This document shows positions 9,467 through 20,600 of a DNA stretch of 64,000 nucleotides, one piece after another. How positions within the stretch are numbered: the first letter of the stretch is position 1; each line of letters begins with the position of its first letter. Below the pieces are notes generated by a model. The model had not been told where the DNA came from, did no database searches, and was given only the letters and a program-made list of their open reading frames with translations. Location of the stretch: contig CDMY01000223.1 of NCBI GenBank assembly GCA_001179505.1, positions 62,001-126,000 of the forward strand, read 5' to 3'. Source of the DNA: Vitrella brassicaformis (lineage: Eukaryota > Sar > Vitrellaceae). The translations under genes and the position numbers were made by a program.

Positions 9467-12309
9467 ATGCATCCCCTGGAGGCGACAAGCAGCCGTCTGC
9501 TGGGAGTGGTGTTTGTGGCCCAGCGGCCGTCTAGCGAGGCCGAGGTCATCTTCCAGTACCCACCGCCTTGCGAGGTGGTGGACAGACCCAGTGACCAGGC
9601 GTCAAGGAGCGAGAGCATCGAGGCCAGGCTGGCGTGGGACGTGTTTGGGATTGACTGTCGGTACTTTGCAAAGCTGATGCTGCCGCACCCGCAGCTGTGC
9701 AATCGGGGATTCGAGCTGGAGGTGGACGCAGGTACATGTGGTGTTGTGTGAGGCAGGGAGGCAGGGAGGGAGGGAGGGAGGGAGAGCATGGTATGGTGTG
9801 GATGATATCTGTGTCGCGTCGCGTGTGTGGTCATGTCATGTGTGTGTGCAGGTGACAAGATGTTGCCGATGTTTCACGTCGGTGGCGTCCACACGCACAA
9901 CCACCTGAGAATCGTCAACTTCCCCTTCCTCCTCAACAGAGACCGAGAGCACCCCGACCACACACACCCACACCCACACCCATATGCCTCCCTCTCACGC
10001 CCCGTCCACCCGGCATCGTCACACCACAGCACACACCACCCCCACCAGCACCAGCACCACGACGAAGACTCCCTCCCGCCCCGCACACCGTCCGCACCGA
10101 TCCACCCTGTCAGTGTCAGCCAGCAGCTGTCACAGCACGCCAACAACGCCCTGACGGTGCCTGTGAATGCGACTGAGGGTGTCGAAAGCTGTCCGCCCAG
10201 CCCCCTGCAGCCTCCAGCACCTGGGGCTGCTGGCTCTGATGCTGGAGGCGCTGGTTTTGCTGCTACTGGTGGTGGGGGTGTGGGCGTGGGTGGTCTTGGC
10301 GTGACGGGACATCTGGGGTCCGACAAGATACACAAGTGGGCGGATGGGGGGAGGGGAGGGAGGGGAGGGAGGGAGAGATGAGAAAGTCAGCAGCATATCC
10401 CTTATGTGTGTGTGTGTGTGAGTAGGTTTTCGGTGGTGTTGGTGTTCGATTCCCGTGAGACGACCGACGTGGAGACGTTCTTCCAGATCGAGCAGAACTT
10501 CTCCAAGGCGCTGCTGGTCGCGGAGGAACGATTCGAACACCTCAGCCAAGAGGTAGGTAGGTAGGTACGCCAGCCAGCAGCCTGGACCGCGTGCAGTATC
10601 CACACACACACACACACACGTGTGTGTGTGTATGTGTGTGTGTGTAGGTCGATAAGATAACGGGGCTGATCAACGACTTCACCAAGAAGTACTTCAAGCA
10701 GCACGAGGGGAGGCCCGACCGGTGGGATGAGATGAGATGAGATGAAGACCAACACACACATACACACACATACACACACATACACACACACATACACACA
10801 CACACACACGCAAGCCACCTCTCATGGAAGTTAGTGTTCGTCTTTTCTTCCTTCCATCAGCGACCACACGGGCGACTCGCCACGCGCACACCGCACTTCG
10901 CCACAACCTCCACCAACAGCACCAGCAGCAGCAGATGTAATCAGACAAACACACAGAGAGAAAGAGATGCGCACACAGACACCCTGTATGGTTTGGTATG
11001 ATTTGTTCAGTTGTCTGGTGATGGTGTGGAGGTAGGTGTGAGCGGTCTGGACGAGGAGGGGCGGCTGACGCTGAGGGGCCTCATGGACAGAATACTCGAC
11101 AAATCATCACTTGCACAGGTAGGTACCTAGGTATGCGGGCGGCCACGTTGTGTTGGCACTGACTGACGGGACGGGATGCCTTACTTGTGTGTCTGTGTCC
11201 CTTGTGTGTGGTGCGTGTTGATCGATCCAAAAGAACCTGAAGAGTTTGTACGAGCAGCTGCAGACGAGCCGGTCGGCCCAGCTGCTCATCCACGGGTGCA
11301 TCGCCTGCAGACTCTCTACCTACCCCATACAAGTAAGAACATCAACATACCTACACACCGTGCACCTTGTGTCTGTCATGTCTTGCTTGTTGGACATGTC
11401 ATGTCATGTCAGCACATCCCCGCCCCTCCTCCCCACTGTGCCTTGGCCCTGCTGTGGCCCATCCACCAGCTGCAGAAGGATCTGCCCATCGACTCGGCCT
11501 CGTCTGTCAGACGACTGTGCGACGCCGCCAACCCACACAAGAGCCTCAAGGTCGGTCGCTGCGGGAAGGAAGGTTCTCTATGACCCGGCGGGCAGCTCAT
11601 TCCAGCTCATTCATGTGTGTGTGTGTGTGTTGTGGTTTCGTTCAGGAGTTGGTAGTGGATCTGTGCATCCCGGTGCAGACGATCATCCGGATCGCTCAGC
11701 ACCTCGTCTACTGGCGGGCGGCAAAGGTCGTCGACACACTGCAGGACGAACAGGTGCTTGCTGCACTGCACACACACAAAGAACTGACTGACGACGGCAC
11801 GCAACGCATGGGCCCATGCCCTCCCTGCGCACATGGGCGTTGTGTTGTGTTCTGTGTGTGTGTGTGTCAGGTGTATTCGGTGATATCTGTGTTCTACGAC
11901 AAGGTGCACCAGGGCGACGTCATGGCCGAGTACGTCCGGACCTTTCCCACTTGCCCGCCGCTGTTGCAGCTCTTCTCCCTCTTCACGCCGGTATGCACCC
12001 TTCCATNNNNNNNNNNNNNNNNNNNNNNNNNNNNNNNNNNNNNNNNNNNNNNNNNNNNNNNNNNNNNNNNNNNNNNNNNNNNNNNNNNNNNNNNNNNNNN
12101 NNNNNNNNNNNNNNNNNNNNNNNNNNNNNNNNNNNNNNNNNNNNNNNNNNNNNNNNNNNNNNNNNNNNNNNNNNNNNNNNNNNNNNNNNNNNNNNNNNNN
12201 NNNNNNNNNNNNNNNNNNNNNNNNNNNNNNNNNNNNNNNNNNNNNNNNNNNNNNNNNNNNNNNNNNNNNNNNNNNNNNNNNNNNNNNNNNNNNNNNNNNN
12301 NNNNNNCCC

Positions 12310-12340
<31 letters not shown>

Positions 12341-13969
12341 ATGTCAGTCCTTCCGTGTATGGCTGTGAGTGTGTGGCAGCAAGCGACGGTGCGTGAGGTG
12401 CGCTATCGGTTCATCTCCCTCATGGGTCGGGCTGTCCGGGTCAGCCCCGACAACCGCACACTGGCCAAGCTGTTCGACGACATCATGGCATGGTTAGTTC
12501 GCTCGTCACACACACACACACACACACACAGGAAGATACACACAATGGCGCTCGATTGACCTTCCACTGACTGGTATATCAGGTTGGTGGCGAAGGGCCT
12601 GTTGGTGAGGGTACGTGACTACTTCTGCTTCCTTCCCCCCTCACACCTCTCCCTCTCCTTGGCACCGACCGCATCCTTACCCTCTCCACACCCACACCCA
12701 CACCCAGGGTCTTTCCCCCTTCTCAGAGCAGACGGCCAATCCGCCTCTCTAGAGAGGACTTCCAGCGAGCCACCCCACCAGGCGGAGGTCATCCACGAGT
12801 CGGCAAGAGCACCACCACCCTCATCATCACGGCGGCTCGATTATGGCCGGCCTCAATTAGTGGAGAGGCGCGCGAGCAAGGAGCAACAAGTGCATGGCCA
12901 CGGCCATATGGTGGGTGCGGCGGTGCGTCATTTGCTCAAGGACCACGCCACCTGCCGGGCGTTCATCGACTTCTTCCTCGACAGCGAGCTGGAGTGTCTG
13001 TATTGGGTGGCCAAGACACAAGGGCTCTACGAGTCATATGAGCCCGTACTGAGGCAACAGCAGCAACAGCAGCAGCAGCAGCAGGAGCGCTCGACGCACC
13101 TCCCCCCTCACCCACACCCACACCCACACCAGCTCCACATGGATGAGCAGCGCACGTGGAGCGACCCATGGGATGCCTTCGAGCTCCCGGAGGACGACCA
13201 GGCCGACCAGGAGCGGGAGAACGAGAACGAACCGCTCGTCATCGTCCCATCAATCGTCGACCACCACCTTATCGCACTCGACCATCAACAAGACGAAGAC
13301 CCGAACCACACACCGGCTGACAAAGGTGAAGGGGAGGAAGGGACTGCGAGGAGATGGCAGGGAGAGGGCGAGGGCGAGGGCGATAAGACCGTCTGCCAGC
13401 CTTCGCGCCATGATGCAGTTGGTGACGACGCTGTGCGGCGGTTTGAGGTGTTCCAGAGGCTACTGGAGGACGTCAGGGGGCAGCTGCTGAGACCTGCAAA
13501 GGGGCCCGGCACACCAGAGGTGCGGCGGGGAGCGCGGGGCGGAACTAAGAAGGAACCCCAAGTGATCGACGACCTCATCTTCCTCATGCAATTCGTCGCC
13601 GAATTCATCTGGTTTGAGGAGCGAATAGGCAGGCCAGCAACTGCAACTACTCTCTCTCTCCCTGTGCGTGTCCTGACTGACAGGCGTGGCGAGGACGCGA
13701 CGACCATCCGGCACGACCTCTGGCCAGACGCCATCGAGAACGACTTCCGCTTCGCCCCCCCGCCATCTTTGTCCCACTCATCTGCCAGCCCCAGACGCAC
13801 CCCGTCCTTCGTGCGGTTCGAGCGACTGGTTCGGTTGCCCGCCCAGCGTGAGATGGAGAGGGGCCGTGTGGTGGATGTGCTGCTGTGTGGTGAGGGCAGC
13901 GGTGGTGGTGGAAATGAAGAGCTGGAGGGCGTCAGGTGCGGACCTTTCGTAGTGTTCCGGGGGCAATGA
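9467..13969 (+). CDS. NPRL3: GATOR1 complex subunit NPRL3 (nitrogen permease regulator 3-like)
   Basis: Exons 9467-9731, 9852-10335, 10426-10552, 10648-10721, about 10861-10937, 11011-11118, 11234-11332, 11413-11550, 11646-11753 and 11871-11990 join in phase. Coding resumes after a sequence gap and ends at 13969. Family signatures run in order: LLGVVFVAQRP near the N-terminus, FGIDCRYFAKLMLP then LCNRGFELEVD, FSVVLVFDSRE after a long His/Pro insert, LALLWPIHQLQKDLPIDS, NPHKSLKELVVDL and RIAQHLVYWRAAKVVDTL. After the gap a further segment (LFDDIMAWLVAKGLLVR) fits the NPRL3 C-terminal half. NPRL3, with NPRL2 and DEPDC5, forms the Rag GTPase-activating complex that turns off TORC1 when amino acids are scarce. 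The protein is enlarged by low-complexity inserts, including a Gln run near 13051-13083. Some coding sequence probably lies in the gap. Confidence 0.85.
12007..12306. other. Assembly gap (300 N) followed by poly-C
   Basis: Exactly 300 undetermined bases, followed by a run of about 20 C (12307-12326) and then (CA)n. It lies in or next to an intron of NPRL3. The round length suggests a nominal gap size. Confidence 0.95.
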
Positions 13970-15243
13970 GTGAGGGTGGGGTGGTGGGTGGGTGGGGTGG
14001 TCAGGGGGGGAGGCGTGGCACGGGTGTAGATATATGCTGTGTGGGGGTGTGGGTGTGGGTGTGAGGGATGCGACGCCTTCATTGAGACATTCATTGAGTC
14101 GTGTGGCTTGTTTGAGAGACGGAGGAGTCACCTGAATCGAATCAACTGAGACCGAGTGTGCCATGTCAGTCAACTGAGTCAGTTCATTCATCTGTCAACC
14201 CTACACCTGACGGGTGGTGTGGTCCCCTTCAGCATCCCCCCCGCGCACACACGCACACACAAAACGCCAGCCAGCGACTGAAGGTACGCACACCACACCA
14301 ACACGCACACACAGGATAAGGCGGTCAGACAGCTCTAGACAGACAGACAGCAGACAGACCACCACTAGAAAACCACGCAGGCAGACACTCACTGTCATGC
14401 ATTGGCGCATCAATCCATCATGCATTTACCCACATGGAGCCATCCGCGGTGAGCTGAACACCGCATCGTTCGTTCGATAAACCGGCCAGACAGACAGCAC
14501 GGCAAGAGCCGCCACGCCCACACGAGCAAGCCAAGCCAAGCCACGGGAGTGAGGGAGAGAAACACGCACCAATCACTCACTCACTGTGCTGCGAAAAAAG
14601 CAGCAGGGAAGGAAAGAAGGAAGACATGCATGTCATGTAAAGTCATGTAAATGGGCGGAGTTAGTTGTAGAAAACCCCCGCAGTACGTACCTCCCGACGA
14701 CCAGACAGACCACCTTGTGCGGTCTCGGCAAACACGCAGCTAGCCACACTTTGACACGCAAGACGCACACACACACACACACACACGACAACTCTTGCCC
14801 CCTCCTGCCCTGCCTGACTCAAAACACACATATGGCCACCCAGCTCTCTCAGTCTCTCACTTGTCACATCTATCACACACACTGTCCCCCACCGATTTCG
14901 ACGGCGTGGCTGCTGCAGATCGCCCCGGGTCCGAAACAAGGAGTCTGCCATGAACTTCGGGTCTCATGCACTGCACCTGCCACGCCGTCAAAATCAATCG
15001 CGGATGACATCCCATCACATCACCTCACGGCACGTAACAACAAGGCCAGCCCTGCCTGACGAAAAACCTGGATCTGTCTGGCGGCAGGGGCAGCAAGGGG
15101 GAGGGTGTGGTGTGGTGTGGCGTGAGGCAACCAACCACATCCCACGGCGTGCATCAGATGACGCATCTATCCATCCATCCATCCATCCAAAACCCCCGCT
15201 AAGTACTGCACGTGCTGCCTGCCTGCCTGCCCTGCCTGCCTGC
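13970..15243. other. Convergent spacer between NPRL3 and an EF-hand gene
   Basis: This is the 3' flank of both neighbours. It has TG/GGTG tracts (13970-14065), CAGA/CACA tracts (14230-14380, 14765-14790) and GCCT/ATCC runs (15165-15245). Open frames are microsatellite artefacts. I see no gene. Confidence 0.6.
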
Positions 15244-16785
15244 CTAGAACTGGCAGGAGGCGCCGTCGCACCCTCTGAACTGACCCTGGCCGAAGAACCT
15301 CGCCCTGCCCAGCGAGACAATGCCATCTGACACCCACAGACGTCAGCAACACGCCAGACGGTGTGGTGTGCCTATAGGATCGCTCTTTCCCTACTCCCTG
15401 CCCGCCCTGTGTGGCCTGGCCTTACTTACCGTCGTCGTAGACCTTTCCAGAGTTGAACTGGAAGCACATAACACACGAAGAGAGAGACGGGACAGTCAAG
15501 TCACAACCACTTTACTTCAGCTTGTTCGGTCCTTTTCCCCTCCCACTCTCTCTCTCTCTCTCTCTCTCTCTTGTGTCTGTGAGTGAGTGAGAACTGACGT
15601 TGAGGTTGGAGCCGATGCCGCGCGGCCCCCTGTTGTAAGCAGGACCCACAATGCTCACACCTGGGCAGGCAGATCCACAGCCATGCAATGTATTCCATGC
15701 ACCTTCAGCCATCCATCCATGTGTGTGTGTGTGTTTCTTGGTCTTACGGGATTGGAGCTGGCGTCTGGCGGGGTCCTCGGGCTTGGGCTCCTCAGCGTCA
15801 CGCGGGTCGGGGCCGTTGAGGATCTCGGCCACTGCGCAGTACCCCTCGGGGGCGTCGGCGGCGTCGGCCTCGCCACCGCATCCCCCCTCTGGCTTGGGGC
15901 GGAGCAGTACGGCTCTCTCCTTGTCGATCTCCAGATACTCTCCTGCAGAGAGGCATATACACACCTCGTTCCTTCTGTCGCTGGGCAGGCCACTCCCTCT
16001 CCCCATCCCCCTCCCACTCACTCACCGTTCAAGAAGACGACTTTGACGGATCCCTGGCTCTTGTTCTTGGTGACATCCCGCACTTTGAAGTACCGCTCGA
16101 GGACGTCGCCGTTCTTGGCCAGCAGGTCGTCGATGTAGAGGCCGTCCAGCTGCAGCCATATGTGGATGGATGAACCAACACACCACACACGTCAAAAGAC
16201 GCACGCCGTGTGGACCAACACATATGCAACACATGGTGCTGTGCTGGTGTGGGTGCAGCGTGTGTGACTTACGTTTTCGAGGTCATCCAGCGAGTGTGTG
16301 ATGAAGTCAAAGGGGCTCTGGTAGATGGAAACAGCACAGCGCGGAGAAAGGGAGACAGACGACACGTGCATGACATGTTGGCTGACTGACTATCACGAGC
16401 AGCGCACCTCCACGTCGGTCTTCGCCTTCGTTTCTGCACGCCCACGACAGCACACACAGATACGCACACATTCGCCCGTGTGCATGCAATTTTCTCTCCC
16501 TATGCCCTCCGTCGTAAGTCACTTACGGATGACGTTCTTTGTGGCCTTGGTGCCAATCACCAGGCCGTTTTCGTCCGGCTTGAAGTCCTGCAGTAAGGAG
16601 GGCGGGGTGGTGGCAGGTGAACAAACCACGTCTCTCCCTGTCTGTGTCTGAGTGATGCGACTGAGCGACTAGACTCACTCACCTTGGCCATCTCCACCGC
16701 CGCGAAGGTGATGCCAAGCAGCAGTACTATCGTCACGCTGAACAAGGGATCGCACACACACACACACACGCACACACACAAGCCG

Positions 16786-16817
<32 letters not shown>

Positions 16818-17238
16818 TGGCGTTTTTGGTGTGTGGTGTGCGGTGTATGAATGTGTGTGGATGTGCTGGTGGGCCTCTACCCACATACATGTAGAGGATG
16901 ACGACGCCGAAGATGACCCACTTGAGGCGCTTGTTCTCCTTCCGCTCGCTCATCATCTGCTTGGCGGCAGCCGTCACCTCGTCGATGCTGCATCAGCCGC
17001 ACACACACACACACAGACACGGAGAGAGAGGCAGGTACTTGCATTGCCTGTCCCCATCTCCCCGCCAGGCATCACTGTGTCAGTCACCCCTCACTCACCT
17101 GAACATGCCATCCTGGTTGGTGTCCCAGGCCTTGAGCAGCTGCACAATGCGCTCCGTGTCGTTGCCCGGCGTGGACGTGGTCGATGCATTCTCGAACGCA
17201 ACGGTTCTCTGCTTGGCGTTCTGCTTCTCTGTCGACAT
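15244..17238 (-). CDS. EF-hand single-pass membrane protein, paralogue A
   Basis: Eleven exons (17238-17099, 16987-16889, 16737-16683, 16587-16527, 16433-16408, 16317-16273, 16149-16026, 15942-15748, 15660-15599, 15457-15430, 15326-15244) all join in phase, giving 305 residues. The N-terminal cytosolic part ends in a canonical 12-residue EF-hand loop, DTNQDGMFSIDE, so calcium binding is likely. A basic stretch (RKENKRLK) precedes one transmembrane segment (WVIFGVVILYIVTIVLLLGI). A domain of about 220 residues follows, with a conserved block YIDDLLAKNGDVLERYFKV, paired cysteines (EGGCGG...GYCAVAEI), GPRGIGSN and a C-terminal DGIVSLGRARFF followed by two cysteines. No named family is recognised. 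It is a full-length paralogue of the gene at 17497-18825 but has six more introns, one of them within the membrane-segment coding. Confidence 0.8.
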
Positions 17239-17496
17239 GACTGGGAGGGGCGGATGTTACAGAGGGGCAGATCTGTCGATGGGAGAGTGAGGAATGGGGT
17301 GGGGCGACGGCTGGAAGGGCTGGAAGACGATTGTAGAAAGATTCGTGAAGACCCGGCGGTGAAGTCTGAGCAGCCGTTTCAGGCAGCACCCTAGGCAGCA
17401 GAGTCTCTCGGAACCCTACCCCCAAACCGTGCACTCCCCTACCCCACAAACCCTGCACTCCCTCAAACCTGGCACGGCTCGTTTTTTTGAGCCGCC
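17239..17496. promoter_or_regulatory. Shared bidirectional promoter of the EF-hand paralogues
   Basis: 258 bp separate the two start codons. The segment holds a C-rich run with a repeated GCACTCCC motif (about 17430-17460, two copies), AAACC(C/G)T-type words, and a poly-T stretch just before the plus-strand start. No TATA box is evident. Confidence 0.5.
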
Positions 17497-18825
17497 ATGT
17501 TGGCGGCGAAGCAGAAAGAGAGGACTGAAAGGACTGAAAGGACTGCTGCGTTCGCGAGGGAGGCTGTCAGGACATCAGGCGACGAGTCAGACCCCGACCG
17601 GATTGTGAGGCTGCTGCGGTCATGGGACACAGATGGGGATGGCATTTTCAGGCGAGTGACGCAGAATGAATGAATGATGGGAGGAAAGGCAGATCTTACA
17701 TGTATCATTCCATCTGGCTGTCTGTCCGTCTGTCTGTGTGTCTGTCTGTGTGTCTGTCTGTCTGTGTGTTCAGCGTCGACGAGGTAGCGGAGGCGGCGCG
17801 CATGGTACTTCGACAGAAGAAGAAGGGCAGGGGCCTTCAAAAGGCCGTCTGCACCGCGGCCATCCTCTATGCCGTCACCATTCCGATTCTCTTCGGTGTT
17901 ACTCTCGGTGCTATGGAGATGGCCAAGGACTTCAGGCCGGACGACAACAGCATCCTCTTGAGCACCCGCGGCGACAGGAACGTCATCCGTAAGCGCCACA
18001 CGGCAGCCCACGGGAGGGATGGCGGCCATGAGGATCAAACATGCTGCCTCATTCTTTGGTTCTGGCTGGCTGCAGGGACGAAGCGGAAGATCTATGTGCA
18101 GTCACCGTTCGAAATGGCCAGCAAATCTCTGGCCGACCTGGAACGAGTACTCTTAACTCACACGCACACGTGCACGGCCGCAGGCAGGCAGGCAGGCACT
18201 CCCATGCCGCTCATGCGAGTGCATGTTGTTCATCTCCTCGTGTGCTTCACATCCATCCATCCATCAGGTGGACAGCATATACATCGACGACCTGCTCGCG
18301 GGCAACGGCGAGGTGCTGCAGAGGTTCTACAAGGTCGAGATGATCACCAAGGCCAAGGCCTCAGAAAATATCAAAGTCGCGTTCTTCGGCGGTGACTACC
18401 TCGAGGTCACCAGCGAGAGAGCCCTGCTGTTCCGCCCAAAGCCGGCGGAGGGCTGTGGCGAGGCCAAGGCCGCCGACACTCCCGACGGGTATTGCCCCGT
18501 GGCCGAGATTGTGAATGGCCCCGACCCGCGTGAAGAACAGACTCGGCGGCGGCTGGCGACTACGGCCATCCCTGAGCCGCTGTACCCCATCGGGCCGCGC
18601 AACATCGGAGGCAACGTATACTCGTCATTCAACACGGGATCGATATACGAATCTGGTGAGGGAGTCAGCGCGGCGGGAGCAAGTCTCTGTTTGAATCGTG
18701 TGCTGCCTGTGTGCGCGATGCGGTGCGGTGTGTGTGACCTGTCAGATGGCATAGTGTCCCTTGGGAGGTCACGGTTCTTCGCGCAGCACCAACAGAGGTT
18801 CTGTCAGGGCCCCACGTGCACATAG
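17497..18825 (+). CDS. EF-hand single-pass membrane protein, paralogue B
   Basis: Five exons (17497-17651, 17774-17988, 18076-18146, 18268-18655, 18746-18825) give 302 residues. The architecture equals paralogue A: EF-hand loop DTDGDGIFSVDE, basic stretch, membrane segment (AVCTAAILYAVTIPILFGVT), then the same ectodomain blocks (YIDDLLAGNGEVLQRFYKV, EGCGEAK...GYCPVAEI, IGPRNIGGN, DGIVSLGRSRFF plus terminal cysteines). The first intron splits the same Ser codon of the EF-hand loop as in paralogue A. Here its donor reads AG|GCGAGT, a GC-AG intron, where paralogue A has AG|GTGAGT. Four of the introns of A are retained at equal positions and the others are absent, indicating intron loss (or gain in A) after an inverted duplication. 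The role is unknown; calcium-responsive membrane function is inferred. Confidence 0.8.
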
Positions 18826-20600
18826 CGTGGTTCGTTCCGCGCTGAGATCGCCTTTTTTTGTATCTCCGTGTAAACAACGTGACAAAGTGCGAAGCGTCCT
18901 CCAGGTTTTTGTCTGTTCCGGGAGCGTGTGTAGCCATCTGGCGCTTGACGTGCAGGAGGGCCTGAGTGTGTGTGTTGTCTGTGTCAGTCGCTTAGAGAGA
19001 CAGATTGTGTGTGTGTGTGTGAAATGTGTCTGTCTCTTGCTGTCTTTTGTGTGTGTGGTGGTGGTGCGTTCTCTCTTCTCTCGCTCTTCAAGTTTCTCGT
19101 GCGGTCGTGACCTTTGTGCCGGTTTAGCTTTTTTCGGCTCGGGTGTCATGTGGCCGCCAGTCTACACGGCAAATCTATCGTTCTGGGTGGAGGCCAGCCA
19201 TGGATAGGTCGGTTTGTGGGTCGATGCATCCAGGATGGGACGACCTTTCGTCTCTCTCGCCCTTGATCTGTGTCGTCTGTTCGTCTGCCTAGTGGAGCTG
19301 TCTGTGTCCATAAAGACGCATCTATCTGCATGCCATGACCTTTCTGCCGTGGCGACGCGACATGCTATAATCAACACCTGACCTGCCCACTCACCCCACC
19401 CCACACACACGTGCACCGCACAACAGCTACCGCGAGTGAGAAGGAGACGTCCATGTCACACACACACACACACATACACACGTCCAGCCAGCAAGATTTG
19501 GTGTGGTGGGTGATCACGCCTACACGCAGCCCTCTTCGTCCGCAACAAACAAGGAGGAGACAGCGCTCTCTCCTCTCTCCACGCACACACACCGCCAGCC
19601 AGCCAGCCAGCCAGTCAGACAGACAGACAGACAGACCAGGCAGGCAGACAGACAGGCCGAGAGGCCACACACACACACACACACACACACCGGCACGACG
19701 CCGTAGGGTAGGCACACATACACGAGACGAGAGGGGAGGAGAGGAGAGGTGGACCAAAAAGGAGAACTGCAGGAGCCACGAAGGCACACAGCGCATCCCG
19801 ATCCCGACAGGCAGACATACACTCATTTCGTCGCCCACCGCAAGCAACAAATTTCTTCCTCGTCTAGCTGTGCAGGAGCCATACACACACCTGCACCTGC
19901 ACACACAGCGATGTCTCTCTCTCACACACACACACACAGCCCTTATCTCAGCTACACATCGGCAAAAACATGCGCAAGCACGAGAGGCGCATGTGTGACC
20001 TGCCAAACACGAGCCAGCACATGCGTGGCCATCGATGCATCCATGGCACATGCATGGCATGCAGCACGCATCAAAACGTCAGCCCATCCGCGCGTCGATT
20101 GACATGCACACAGTCACTCACCATATCTCACCACATTCATCGAATCGATGGGCCCACAAAGGTGCAGCCCAAGGCATGGATGTGTGTGTGGATGACGAAC
20201 AAACAAATACCAGCACGCAGCCCTCGCCATCCGCGACAACAAGACCTCTCTCCCCTCTCCACACACGCACACCGGCAGACAGACAGACAGACAGACAGCC
20301 GGACAGACAGAGGCACACAAACCAGCCGGATAGACCGAGATGCCACACACCACACACAACCAGCCAGCTCAATTCAGCTCTCAACCACCACCGCCAACAC
20401 GCCAGAGTAGTGAACGCACACGTACTAGACGAGAGGAGAGAAGGGTAAAAAGAGTAGGACACAAAGGGAGGTCTCACCGACAGAGAGACAGACAAGGCAG
20501 ACAGACAGACAGACAGCTGTATTCAAGCAAAAATAAGCACCCACACCTACACCTACATCCAGGTCTGACTTCCACAAAAGCCTGACTACAGACCGGCTGC
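18826..20600. repeat. Spacer with microsatellites and a diverged direct repeat
   Basis: No gene is supported in about 1.8 kb between two gene 3' ends. Segments near 19520-19770 and 20215-20480 share an ordered series of words: ACGCAGCCCTC, CTCTCTCC..CTCTCCAC, CACACACCGGC/CAGCCAG, (CAGA)n, then GACGAGAGG followed by AAAAGG/AAAAAGAG. This suggests an old duplication or a repeat family. Similar words recur near 14240-14440 and 5550-5720. Confidence 0.5.

Noticed and set aside
19371-20450. Frames of 130-230 codons rich in Cys/Val or Gln/Thr/Arg
   Set aside because: They follow (TG)n, (CTGT)n and (CA)n repeats and change frame with them.
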